The position numbers were made by a program, and so were the translations under genes. DNA of 64,000 bases from Arcticibacter sp. (GTDB lineage: Bacteria > Bacteroidota > Bacteroidia > 2-12-FULL-35-15), in NCBI GenBank assembly GCA_021155045.1, contig JAJNQB010000013.1, forward strand, positions 62,001 to 126,000. The letters run 5' to 3'. Shown here piece after piece: positions 1 to 7,718 of the stretch. Position 1 is the stretch's first letter. The number at the start of each line of letters is the position of its first letter. Below the pieces are notes generated by a model. The model ran no database searches, had not been told where the DNA came from, and saw only the letters and a list, made by a program, of their open reading frames with translations.

Positions 1-1
1 T

Positions 2-1240
2 TATTTACCAAGCAATTACAATAAAGAAAATACATTTCCGATTATTTACATTTTTGATGCACACGGCACAGGAAAATTACCAATAGCGCTTTATAAAAAT
101 TTAGCAGAGAAGTACGGGTATATTTTAGTTGCTTCAAACGATTCAAAAAATGGAAATACATGGGAAGAAACCATTTCTATTTTTGATAAATTATATACCG
201 ATACAAAAAATCGTTTATCTATTGATACCAAGCGAATATATTTAATGGGCTTTTCTGGCGGAGCAAGAGTTGCTAATGCTATAACCATTTTAAATGGAAA
301 TATTAATGGTGTAATTTGTATTGGTGCTGTTTATCCAACACGAAATACAGAAACACCCAGAAATAATTATACATTACTAGCCATTGCTGGCAAAGAAGAC
401 ATGAATTACACAGAGCTTGTAAAGTATGATATGATTGATTTAGCAGGGCATAATCTAAAACATATTTTACTTACTTATGATGGAAAGCACGAATGGAGTC
501 CAGAAAACATTATGGAAGAAGCTTTTGTTTGGTTAGAATGTAATGAGATGAGAAAAGATGTTTCTCAGAAAAATGATGTATTCATAAAAGAAAAAATTGC
601 GCCTAAAATTGAAGAATTAAAACAATTGATGGAAGCTAAAAAAAGTTTAGAAGCATTTAAGCTTTGTAAGCAAACCATTAATATTTTTGATGGGTTAACT
701 GATTTAACACCTTTTTATAATGTCTATAATGAATTAAAGACAAACAAAGACATTGATTTAGGATTACAAAAAGAAGAAGAAGCATTACAAAAAGAAGATA
801 AGCTTAAACAAGATTATACCCAATATTTCCAAACAAAGGATTTTGCTTGGTGGCAAAAAGAAACAAACAATTTAATTGCTAAAACAAAAAACGAAAAAAA
901 TAAAACAGAACAACAATTATTTAAACGATTGTTATCTTATTTAAGTTTGATTTGTTATTCGCAAACAAATGGATTATTACAACAAAATAATTTGATAGGA
1001 GCAGAGTATTATAGTAAACTATACCTTTTGGTGGACCCAAGCAATACAGAAGCGCATTATTTTTCTGCCATAATACATGCTAAAAAAAATAAATCAAAAG
1101 AAACATTCCTTGCTTTAAATAAAGCAATAGCAAATGGATTTACGGATAAAAAACGTTTAGAAAATGATACCGTATTTTTAAAATACAAACTAGAACAAGC
1201 ATATCAAAAAATTATTTCTTCTATTCTTGTTACAAATTAA
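2..1240 (+). CDS. Esterase-like alpha/beta hydrolase with C-terminal TPR-like region (5' truncated)
   Basis: The frame is open from the window edge, so the N-terminus is missing; the first in-window ATG (245) lies well inside the fold. Visible residues 10-180 look like a PHB-depolymerase/esterase-type alpha/beta hydrolase: a strand ending in IFDAHGTG, then the nucleophile elbow MGFSGG (Ser at about visible residue 85) and a late GKHEW histidine (about 163) that could be the catalytic His. The second half is helical, Lys/Glu-rich, and ends in a TPR end-of-group-like stretch (EAHYFSAIIHAKKNKSKETF, then LNKAIANGF). The combination suggests an envelope or periplasmic hydrolase with a protein-binding tail. 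The substrate cannot be inferred. It ends tail to tail with the minus-strand gene at 1605. Confidence 0.7.
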   Translation, partial: YLPSNYNKENTFPIIYIFDAHGTGKLPIALYKNLAEKYGYILVASNDSKNGNTWEETISIFDKLYTDTKNRLSIDTKRIYLMGFSGGARVANAITILNGNINGVICIGAVYPTRNTETPRNNYTLLAIAGKEDMNYTELVKYDMIDLAGHNLKHILLTYDGKHEWSPENIMEEAFVWLECNEMRKDVSQKNDVFIKEKIAPKIEELKQLMEAKKSLEAFKLCKQTINIFDGLTDLTPFYNVYNELKTNKDIDLGLQKEEEALQKEDKLKQDYTQYFQTKDFAWWQKETNNLIAKTKNEKNKTEQQLFKRLLSYLSLICYSQTNGLLQQNNLIGAEYYSKLYLLVDPSNTEAHYFSAIIHAKKNKSKETFLALNKAIANGFTDKKRLENDTVFLKYKLEQAYQKIISSILVTN

Positions 1241-1272
1241 TTTTTTAAAAATTTTTAAATATTTTTTCTTTA

Positions 1273-1323
1273 CTGGCAATAGTTTTCAACTTTTGCCTAT
1301 TTGTATGCTGGCGAAACGCCAAC
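1273..1323. repeat. REP-like palindrome, copy 1, plus adjoining small hairpin
   Basis: Positions 1275-1284 (GGCAATAGTT) and 1288-1297 (AACTTTTGCC) pair in 9 of 10 positions around a TTC loop. A second short hairpin, GCTGGCG-AAA-CGCCAAC, follows at 1307-1323. The first palindrome matches the layout, loop and flanking CT of the palindrome at 63517-63539, with compensatory stem differences. It lies between two converging genes, so it may also end transcription from both sides. Confidence 0.6.
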
Positions 1324-1604
1324 TATTATGCGGACGTTTTTTATTTCTGTCGTTCATATTGGCTGTCTTTTCCGATATTTCTTAAAACACCGATACATTC
1401 GTCTCTGTCCGAAAATGATTGTCCAACAACCGTTTCTGCTCCTTTCAAAATTAGTAAAACTTTCTTTTGTTTTCTATTTTTAACTGGTCGAAGTTTGGGG
1501 TAGCTTACAGTGTCCGATTTATAAGGGGCTAGAACATTTGAGTTTGTAAGCCGCATAAGGAAAATAAAATTTACACATACACTTATAAAAATGATTTATG
1601 GATT
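1324..1604. other. Intergenic stretch without a supportable gene
   Basis: This lies between the tail-to-tail genes ending at 1240 and 1605. Short overlapping frames exist on both strands (for example a 71-codon minus frame at 1341-1556), but none has a convincing start context, a recognisable domain or a conserved neighbour. The base composition is less AT-biased than in other spacers here, which fits a decayed element or imported segment, but I cannot name it. Confidence 0.4.
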
Positions 1605-4247
1605 TTATTTATTAATAATCATTTTCTTTAAAATTGTTTGATTCATGAAGGTGATTCTACATAAATAAATTCCATTAGTTTGTTTGCTCAAATCAATCTC
1701 TGGTTTTTCGTTTTTGATTTCAGATTGATAAATATTTTCTCCCTGCATATTATAAATTGTAATTATTCCAGCTGTAATTTTGGAATCAAGAGTGAATATT
1801 CCAGCTGACGGATTTGGAAAAAAAGAGGATGATTCACTGAGGGTAGAAGTTTGAATGTCAGTACATAAGTCTACATATATAGTCGCTGTTGCGCTATCGC
1901 TGCAATTGTTTCCATCTGAATAAACATAAGTAATAGTATGAGTTCCGCTCCCTGCAATTGAAGGATCAAAATTCCCACTAGTTACTCCAGTGCCTGAATA
2001 CACTCCAGTAACCGGCAAGCCTCCGGAAAGTGCAAACGCACCAGCGCTCTGACAAACAGTATCAATATTGAGATTAAGCGAAACGGTTGGTAACGGATTT
2101 ACAATTATAGAAATTGCAGCAGTTGTATTTCCACAGTTGTTAGATACATTTACACTATATGTTCCCGCTGAACTTACAACAATGCTCTGTATAGTTTCGC
2201 TTCCAGACCATAAATAAGAAGTGTATCCTGCACCTGCATCCAATGTAACACTATTTCCCATGCAAAAAGTGGTTGCTCCACCAGCTGTTATTACTGGATT
2301 GGGAAGTGAATCTACTTCAATATAATTGGCTAAGGTTAATGAATCAGTTCCAGCAATATTCATTACTCTTAATTTTGCAGAATAATATCCTGATGAATAG
2401 TAAATGACCTTCGGATTTTTAGAGTTGGAAACAGAAGGGGTGCCACCTGGAAAATTCCAGTACCATGAAGCGGCATCAATGGTATTGTCTGTAAAGTAAA
2501 CAGTATCTCCTGTACATACATTAACAGGAGTTGCGGAGAAATTAACAATTGGTTTACCTATAGAATTTGTAAACCAGCTTTCGTTTCCATCTAACTGATC
2601 GTTAGTTCCATTCATCAGGTTGTCGTAGGCCGTAACAGCAATAGTATCCGTAACAGAAACACCAGATAATGTGTAAGTTGTAACATTACCTGCATTTACA
2701 GAATTAGCAAAAGAATACCCCGTAGGTGATCCATAATAAATTTTATAGCCCGCAAGGTCTGTTTCAGTATTAGCTGTCCACGACAACTGAATATTTCCAC
2801 TTCCAAGATCTGTTTTGATGACATTTTTTACAGGAGTAACAGGTGCGGTAATATCTGGCGAAGAAAGAAAGGGAGTGTAATCAACAACTGCATTTGCGCT
2901 ATTGTCGAGAAAATCATAAATTTTTGTGTTAATATCCGAAGTTAAAATAGTATTCCACCAACAGTTATTTACATTCAATGCAGGAGAGATGGAGTTATTA
3001 TCATTCCAGAATTCATACGTAGCTTGGTTTTCAACAAAATTATTATTATTGAAAATCGGAGCAATTCCTGTTGTTACAAAAATATTGGTTGTAGGAGAAG
3101 TACCAATTAGTTTATTTCTTGCAAAGGTATTGTAATTATAAACACTTGCTCCGCTATAATATCCTGCGTTTAATGTTATTGAAGATGCCTTATTATCAAC
3201 GATAGTATTCTTTGTTAGGTTCATTTTCCCATTATTCTCTAATCCCCCGGTCAGATATATTGCTGAATTATTTGCTATGATATTATTATTAAAATTATTG
3301 AAAGGCGGGGCTGAATTTCCACCATTGCTTCTGTAAATACCACCGCCATTATTAGCGGTATTGCCATATACAAGATTATAGGCTACCAGTCCAACAGAAA
3401 AATTAACAAAAATTCCTCCACCTTCTGTTGGTGTGCTATTATTGACAATAATATTGTTTGTGATGGAACTGTTGATATTATTTACCGAAGCACAAGAAAT
3501 TCCACCACCACCATTGTATCCTGTATTGTTCTTGATTGTATTGTTACTTATCTGTATAAGTGAAGTGTTTGTAGATACATCAATTCCACCAGCTCCTTCA
3601 TTTGGGTTGGTGTAAATAGTTGAATTGTTATTGCTAATGGTACAGTTAAAAATTTTCATTACATCACTTGTTGGAAAGCCATTCTGGTCATTGAAAAACC
3701 GAATTCCTGTCGAAGAATTATTTCTCACCTCACAATAATTAATGAATGGATAGGAAGCTTTTATTCTAACTGCTGCATTGAATGGAAAGAAAGGATTAAG
3801 GATGGAAGCCCCTCCACCATATTCCACAATGCAATATTCCATGATATTACCAGTTAAAAGAGAATAGTTATAATCCTCACTCATGTCGAAAAATAAAATA
3901 TAGTCCCAATCTCCTGGTGCTGGGGTAGCTTGGTTGCTGGTAAAAGTTATTTTATTAGTACTATTTCCAATTGCACGTAAGGTACCGTTTATTTGCAAAG
4001 ATTTTGATGTATTGAATTTGACTACTACACCCGGATCTATTGTAAGAACAAAACCACTGTCAAGGATAGTATTCCCTGTAATTATATAAGGGCTTCCTGC
4101 CAATGTCCAGGTGGTATTGGTTGAAATAAATCCGCTTACGATCGTTTGAGCATTTGCAACCTGATTCATGCCAAGAATGGCTAGAAACATTATCATGATT
4201 AATTTTGTTTTCACATTTTTTAGTTTTGGAGTTTTTACAACTCGCAT
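1605..4247 (-). CDS. T9SS-sorted secreted protein: beta-helix, fibronectin III, PKD, Ig-like repeats
   Basis: About 880 residues. A signal peptide (hydrophobic core MIMFLAILGMNQ, cleavage after VANAQ) is followed by an Asn-rich right-handed beta-helix region (about 60-430, many NNNI/NNT turns and GGGI steps). Then come a fibronectin-III-like domain (about 465-560), a PKD domain (about 565-650, with WYWNFPGGTPS), Ig/SprB-like repeats (about 655-795), and a type A T9SS tail (FFPNPSAGIFTLDS to the end). It is probably exported through the outer membrane and attached to the surface or released. The start may be a GTG at 4214 (giving VKTKLIMIMFLAI), because this yields a more usual signal peptide and leaves room for a leader behind the candidate -7 box at 4258-4265. 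Ligand unknown: adhesion or polysaccharide binding are both possible. Confidence 0.85.
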   Translation of the reverse strand: MRVVKTPKLKNVKTKLIMIMFLAILGMNQVANAQTIVSGFISTNTTWTLAGSPYIITGNTILDSGFVLTIDPGVVVKFNTSKSLQINGTLRAIGNSTNKITFTSNQATPAPGDWDYILFFDMSEDYNYSLLTGNIMEYCIVEYGGGASILNPFFPFNAAVRIKASYPFINYCEVRNNSSTGIRFFNDQNGFPTSDVMKIFNCTISNNNSTIYTNPNEGAGGIDVSTNTSLIQISNNTIKNNTGYNGGGGISCASVNNINSSITNNIIVNNSTPTEGGGIFVNFSVGLVAYNLVYGNTANNGGGIYRSNGGNSAPPFNNFNNNIIANNSAIYLTGGLENNGKMNLTKNTIVDNKASSITLNAGYYSGASVYNYNTFARNKLIGTSPTTNIFVTTGIAPIFNNNNFVENQATYEFWNDNNSISPALNVNNCWWNTILTSDINTKIYDFLDNSANAVVDYTPFLSSPDITAPVTPVKNVIKTDLGSGNIQLSWTANTETDLAGYKIYYGSPTGYSFANSVNAGNVTTYTLSGVSVTDTIAVTAYDNLMNGTNDQLDGNESWFTNSIGKPIVNFSATPVNVCTGDTVYFTDNTIDAASWYWNFPGGTPSVSNSKNPKVIYYSSGYYSAKLRVMNIAGTDSLTLANYIEVDSLPNPVITAGGATTFCMGNSVTLDAGAGYTSYLWSGSETIQSIVVSSAGTYSVNVSNNCGNTTAAISIIVNPLPTVSLNLNIDTVCQSAGAFALSGGLPVTGVYSGTGVTSGNFDPSIAGSGTHTITYVYSDGNNCSDSATATIYVDLCTDIQTSTLSESSSFFPNPSAGIFTLDSKITAGIITIYNMQGENIYQSEIKNEKPEIDLSKQTNGIYLCRITFMNQTILKKMIINK

Positions 4248-4257
4248 TTATACTTGA

Positions 4258-4265
4258 CAAAAATA
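4258..4265 (-). promoter_or_regulatory. Candidate -7 element (TATTTTTG) for the T9SS protein
   Basis: Read on the minus strand this is TATTTTTG, matching the Bacteroidota -7 consensus TAnnTTTG. No well-spaced -33 TTG is visible. A start point a few bases downstream would leave almost no leader for the ATG at 4247, and so favours the GTG at 4214. Confidence 0.35.
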
Positions 4266-4299
4266 TAATGTACATGAAAACGTCTGGCTGATTATAATC

Positions 4300-4635
4300 A
4301 TCACAAAGTATGATTTTGATCATGGCGTTAAAAAGCAAACTTGTGCTTATTGTTTAAGTTTAGAAATTATTAATCGAACTCAGGCTACTAAGCTAATTTT
4401 TCCTAATCATAATCAGGAATATAATGAAATTGTATTAAAAAAGAGGATGTAGAAAATTTTGCAGGAAGATCGATGAAAGTTTATTTATTGATGATGATGG
4501 AATGAAATTTAACTATTGGATAAAACCTTGCTTAGTATTGTAAATGCCGATAGAGAGGCTGTTAGATTCATCCAATTTTTTGGGATTGAAAAAATCCAAA
4601 AAAGTTATAGAAAATGGTTGAAGAACATGATATGA
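4300..4635 (+). pseudogene. Possible decayed gene (multiple frameshifts)
   Basis: No single frame is long, but consecutive plus-strand frames join into a protein-like text. A frame with TCAYCLSLEIINRTQATKLI runs to an A-run near 4435-4442, where one missing A would continue into KKEDVENFAGRS. It then passes to DESLFIDDDGMKFNYWIK, and finally to NADREAVRFIQFFGIEKIQK, ending at the TGA at 4633. At least three frame changes are needed. I recognise no family. It could be a dead gene, or chance in AT-rich DNA. Confidence 0.3.
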
Positions 4636-4648
4636 ATCATGAGTCCGA

Positions 4649-4662
4649 TTGATTTTTATCAA
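4649..4662. promoter_or_regulatory. FNR/CRP-family operator, perfect TTGAT-N4-ATCAA
   Basis: The site reads TTGATTTTTATCAA, identical to the classical FNR consensus TTGATNNNNATCAA; with the flanking A and T the arms extend to six bases each. It lies 54 bases upstream of the start at 4716, the first gene of the plus-strand stress block. In Bacteroidota, Crp/Fnr-family regulators of redox or NO response can use such sites. The regulator itself is not in the window. Confidence 0.6.
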
Positions 4663-4715
4663 TTTATATCAAAAAAAAAATTCTTCCCTTTGATATAAAT
4701 TAAAAACCATTAAAA

Positions 4716-5144
4716 ATGAAAAAACAAATAAATCCTCCCTTAACGGGATTAAACTACAAGCAATTTTACAAAGAACTTGGTCGTTTGTTATATGCAATAT
4801 CCAGTTCCGATGGTAAAGTACGTAAGCAAGAAGTAGAGGCATTGCGTGAGTTTGTCCTCAAAGAACTTGCACCATTTGAACCTTCTTCTGATTCTTCTGG
4901 AATGAATAAGGCATTTTATACTCAGTTTGAGTTTGATGATGTTTTAAAAAAACAAATATCAGCAACTGAGGCGTTTTTAGATTTTTCAAATTATATAAAA
5001 ATAAATGCTAAACACATTGATGAACATTTAAAAACTTCTATTATAAATGCTGTTGAAAAAGTGGCATCTGCTTATAAAAAAACAAATAAGAAGGAAAACG
5101 AAATGATAAATAAGTTAAAGCAAGAAATTGCTTCACTTAGATAA
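4716..5144 (+). CDS. Small helical protein, TerB-like
   Basis: 142 residues, predicted all-helical, no signal peptide or membrane segment. The stretch YAISSSDGKVRKQEVEALRE (about 26-46) has the DG-x-V-x3-E pattern of TerB/DjlA-N-like folds, where an acidic helix pair may bind metal. The C-terminus (about 115-142) is a Lys/Glu-rich helix. It is the first gene after the FNR-type palindrome and precedes a universal stress protein, so it is likely a stress or redox-induced cytoplasmic protein. Assignment to the TerB fold rests on this short pattern only. Confidence 0.55.
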   Translation: MKKQINPPLTGLNYKQFYKELGRLLYAISSSDGKVRKQEVEALREFVLKELAPFEPSSDSSGMNKAFYTQFEFDDVLKKQISATEAFLDFSNYIKINAKHIDEHLKTSIINAVEKVASAYKKTNKKENEMINKLKQEIASLR

Positions 5145-5227
5145 CTTCAAAGGGTTTGTGATGGTTGCTGAGCTCGTTGAATTATAGCAAACTTATTCAG
5201 ACGGAGCATAATATCAAACAGAAAAAA

Positions 5228-6082
5228 ATGAAATACCTTGTGCCAACTGATTTTTCGGATAATGCCAGAAATGCAGCAGAATATGCTGCTGCTTTGGCAA
5301 AAAAAACGCAGGGGGGGATTATCTATTTACACATAGTGATTCCAATTGGTTCCGAACGGCAACCACAAGGAAATGTATATGCAGATAAAGTGAAAGAAAA
5401 AAGAAATGAAGCAAAAGAGCAACTACAAAAGATCTCGACTAAGGTGCAGCTTTCTTATCCGGGTATAACTACCAATTTTATAATTAGAACGGGTGAAGTC
5501 TCTGATGAAATTATGAACGCTGCTCAAACATATAAGGCAGATATGATTGTTATGGGTACACGTGGAGCAAGCGGTCTTAAAAAGTTTTTTTTTGGAAGCA
5601 ACACAGCTTCAGTTATTGAAGAATCAAACATTCCTGTGCTTATAATTCCTGAAAATGTTTCATTTATGTTGCCTAAAAAAATTGTTTTTGCTACCGATTA
5701 TTACGATAGTGATTTCATCGCTCTGAAAAAGCTTTCAAAAGTTGCATCTTCTTTCAACGCTGAAATTGTCATTGTTCATATTGCAACTGAAAAAGAGTTA
5801 GAGTTAGAACTTTCTATGATTGATTATTTTTCAGAAAAAGTTTCAAAAACAATAGATTATCCAAAAATTACCTACAAGGTTATAGTAAACGAAAACATTT
5901 CAAAAGGCATAGAATCGTTTGTTGAAAACGAAAAAACAGATATTCTTGCGCTATCCACTCGTAAAAGAAATCCTTTTGAAAAATTGTTCAACAAAAGCAT
6001 AACAAAAGAGTTTTCATATCACAGCAAAATCCCTTTGCTTGCTTTTCGCATAGATGAAAGTATTGGCGAGTCTGATTTTTAA
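5228..6082 (+). CDS. Universal stress protein, two UspA domains (USP 1)
   Basis: 284 residues from ATG 5228. A longer frame opens at 5165, but homologous starts (MKxLVPTDFSDNA) and the A-rich stretch just before 5228 favour the inner ATG. The N-terminal UspA domain (about 1-150) carries the ATP-binding G-x2-G-x9-G(S) motif in GTRGASGLKKFFFGSNTA. The C-terminal domain (about 155-284) keeps the fold but lacks that motif, ending in a RKRNPFEKLFNKSITKEF-type sequence shared with the three other USPs of this block. Such proteins bind nucleotides and modulate stress or hypoxia survival; the exact partner is unknown. It follows the TerB-like gene by 83 bases, probably in one transcript. Confidence 0.9.
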   Translation: MKYLVPTDFSDNARNAAEYAAALAKKTQGGIIYLHIVIPIGSERQPQGNVYADKVKEKRNEAKEQLQKISTKVQLSYPGITTNFIIRTGEVSDEIMNAAQTYKADMIVMGTRGASGLKKFFFGSNTASVIEESNIPVLIIPENVSFMLPKKIVFATDYYDSDFIALKKLSKVASSFNAEIVIVHIATEKELELELSMIDYFSEKVSKTIDYPKITYKVIVNENISKGIESFVENEKTDILALSTRKRNPFEKLFNKSITKEFSYHSKIPLLAFRIDESIGESDF

Positions 6083-6118
6083 AATAGTTTATCAATTCAT
6101 TAACTAAAATAAATAAAC

Positions 6119-6312
6119 ATGGAAATCATTATCAGTAAAACCAAAACATTAAAGAAATACAAAAAGAATTCATAAAGCGTTTTCCTTTTTTGAAAATCGA
6201 ATTTAGTGCAACTGATGAGTGGACACGATCCGAGCAAAATCATAAAGCAATGGAAATGAGCATAACTGAAAAGAGTTCGCCTGAACTAGATGATTACCAT
6301 GAACAAAAATAA
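6119..6312 (+). pseudogene. Frameshifted small gene between USP 1 and ldhA
   Basis: From ATG 6119 the frame reads MEIIISKTKT and then hits a stop after 18 codons. One inserted base near 6145-6150 would join it to a frame reading KEIQKEFIKRFPFLKIEF, then SATDEWTRSEQNHKAMEMSI, ending at TAA 6310. The joined product (about 64 residues) looks like a real small cytoplasmic protein of the kind often found near Bacteroidota stress genes, and seems shorter than those I remember. Either the gene is inactivated, or the assembly dropped a base in an A-rich stretch. Confidence 0.55.
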
Positions 6313-6318
6313 CCCAAC

Positions 6319-7308
6319 ATGAAAGTATTAGTATATAGCATTCACGGTTTTGATCAGCCGTTTTTAGAAAAAGCAGCAGCAGGAAATCATCAATTAGTAT
6401 TTACAGAACAGACATTAAATGATTCCACTGCAAGCATGGCAAGTGGATATGAAGCAGTAGCGCTATTTACATCTGACAACGCATCTGCACAAGTTATTAA
6501 AATCCTGCACTCTTTGGGAGTCAAATATATTGCTTTACGTTCAGTAGGATTTGATCATGTTGACTTAAAACAAGCAGAACAATGCGGAATTAAAGTAGCC
6601 AATGTCCCTGAATATTCTCCAAATGCCATAGCAGAACATGCGGTGGCATTGATACTTGCATTGAACCGAAAGATCATTTCAGCAGACAAACAAGTGCATC
6701 AATATAATTTTAATCTCAATAACTTAATTGGTTTTGATTTGAACAAAAAGACAGTTGGAATTATTGGAACTGGAAAAATAGGTTCTATTGCTGCAAAAAT
6801 ATTACATGGCTTTGGTTGCAAAATATTAGCCTATGATATTGAGCAAAAGGAATATTTGAAAAAATATTTTGGTGTTGAATATGTTGATTTGGAAGTATTA
6901 TGTCAGAAATCCGATATTATTACTATTCACTGCCCACTTAATGAACAAACTCGATATTTGATAAATAAGGAAAATATTTCTTTGATGAAAAATGGAGTTA
7001 TTATTATTAACACAGCAAGGGGAGCAGTAATAAATACAGTAGATGTGATAGAGGGATTAAAAGCTCGAAAAATAGGATCGCTTGGCATAGATGTATATGA
7101 AAAAGAAAAAGGACTTTTTTTTGAAGACCTTTCAATGAACATTCCTAACGATGATATATTTAATAGTTTACTCACTTTAAAAAATGTTTTAATAACCGGA
7201 CATCAGGCGTTCCTAACCAATGAAGCACTTCAAGGAATAGCGGAAACAACTATTTCAAATTTAGATGAATGGAGTAGAAACAAGGCCTCCAAAAATGATC
7301 TGTTTTAA
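6319..7308 (+). CDS. ldhA: D-lactate dehydrogenase (2-hydroxyacid dehydrogenase family)
   Basis: 329 residues, full length for the LdhA branch. The catalytic domain flanks an inserted NAD-binding Rossmann domain with GTGKIG (about 149-154) and the EHAVALILALNRK signature (about 102-114). Active-site candidates sit at the usual places: Arg234 in NTARGAV, Glu in DVYEKE, and His295 in GHQAF. It converts pyruvate plus NADH to D-lactate, regenerating NAD+ when respiration is limited. A lactate-permease-family transporter (17965) and PEP synthase (19440) in the same block fit a fermentative role. Other D-2-hydroxyacid substrates cannot be excluded. Confidence 0.88.
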   Translation: MKVLVYSIHGFDQPFLEKAAAGNHQLVFTEQTLNDSTASMASGYEAVALFTSDNASAQVIKILHSLGVKYIALRSVGFDHVDLKQAEQCGIKVANVPEYSPNAIAEHAVALILALNRKIISADKQVHQYNFNLNNLIGFDLNKKTVGIIGTGKIGSIAAKILHGFGCKILAYDIEQKEYLKKYFGVEYVDLEVLCQKSDIITIHCPLNEQTRYLINKENISLMKNGVIIINTARGAVINTVDVIEGLKARKIGSLGIDVYEKEKGLFFEDLSMNIPNDDIFNSLLTLKNVLITGHQAFLTNEALQGIAETTISNLDEWSRNKASKNDLF

Positions 7309-7458
7309 ACCGTAATTAGACAGTAGAAAGATTTGGAAAAGCTATGCTAACAAATTTTTTTCAAGAATAAAAAAAGTAGAGTCTAACGAACCAGCTTTTG
7401 TATAAAAGTAGGGTTGCTCTTTTTTGTCAAAAAATCTGAATTCTAATTACATTTTTAT

Positions 7459-7473
7459 TTAGAATAATTCTAA
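7459..7473. promoter_or_regulatory. Fur/PerR-type 7-1-7 inverted repeat
   Basis: TTAGAAT-A-ATTCTAA is a perfect 7-1-7 palindrome, the geometry of Fur-family boxes, and differs from the classical PerR box TTATAATNATTATAA at one symmetric pair. Related partial sequences (ATTCTAAT near 7442, AGAATTATT near 7499) lie on either side. It is 81 bases upstream of the small ORF at 7554 and the FecA-like receptor, so metal- or peroxide-dependent control of iron uptake is the natural reading. Confidence 0.5.
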
Positions 7474-7553
7474 AATACCTCAAATTGGGTATTGTATAGA
7501 ATTATTTTCAGTCATTTCTTTGCACTGTAATTAACAAGAACCTCTTTTGCATT

Positions 7554-7718
7554 ATGTCAAACAAAAAAAAAGATTCCGAAAATAAAAAAGAAGCTACAAA
7601 ATATCTCATTCAAATGCTGGACAAAACAGAAGACAACAAAATGACAAGAGTATATTTTGCAATTAGCAAATCAGAATTACCTAATCTTTTAGAACAAAAT
7701 AAAATCAATTCTCTATGA
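7554..7718 (+). CDS. Small ORF (54 aa) translationally coupled to the TonB receptor
   Basis: It reads from ATG 7554 to TGA 7716-7718, and the stop overlaps the receptor start (ATG 7715) in an ATGA junction. The product begins MSNKKKDSENKKEATKYL, is highly charged and probably helical, with no signal peptide or membrane segment. The coupling and the regulatory palindrome upstream argue that it is real. Function unknown: it could be a coupling leader peptide or a small cytoplasmic partner. Confidence 0.5.
   Translation: MSNKKKDSENKKEATKYLIQMLDKTEDNKMTRVYFAISKSELPNLLEQNKINSL

Noticed and set aside
1301..1340. Possible integron attC-like site (GCGGACGTT, GTTGGCG/CGCCAAC pieces)
   Set aside because: Only one side of an attC-type structure is present, the consensus core is not matched, and no integrase or cassette array is visible.
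1341..1556. 71-codon minus-strand frame
   Set aside because: No signal, domain or start context; the region has frames on both strands and looks non-coding.
4060..4338. 92-codon frame overlapping the start of the beta-helix gene
   Set aside because: Same-strand shadow in another frame; the signal peptide is clear only in the main frame.
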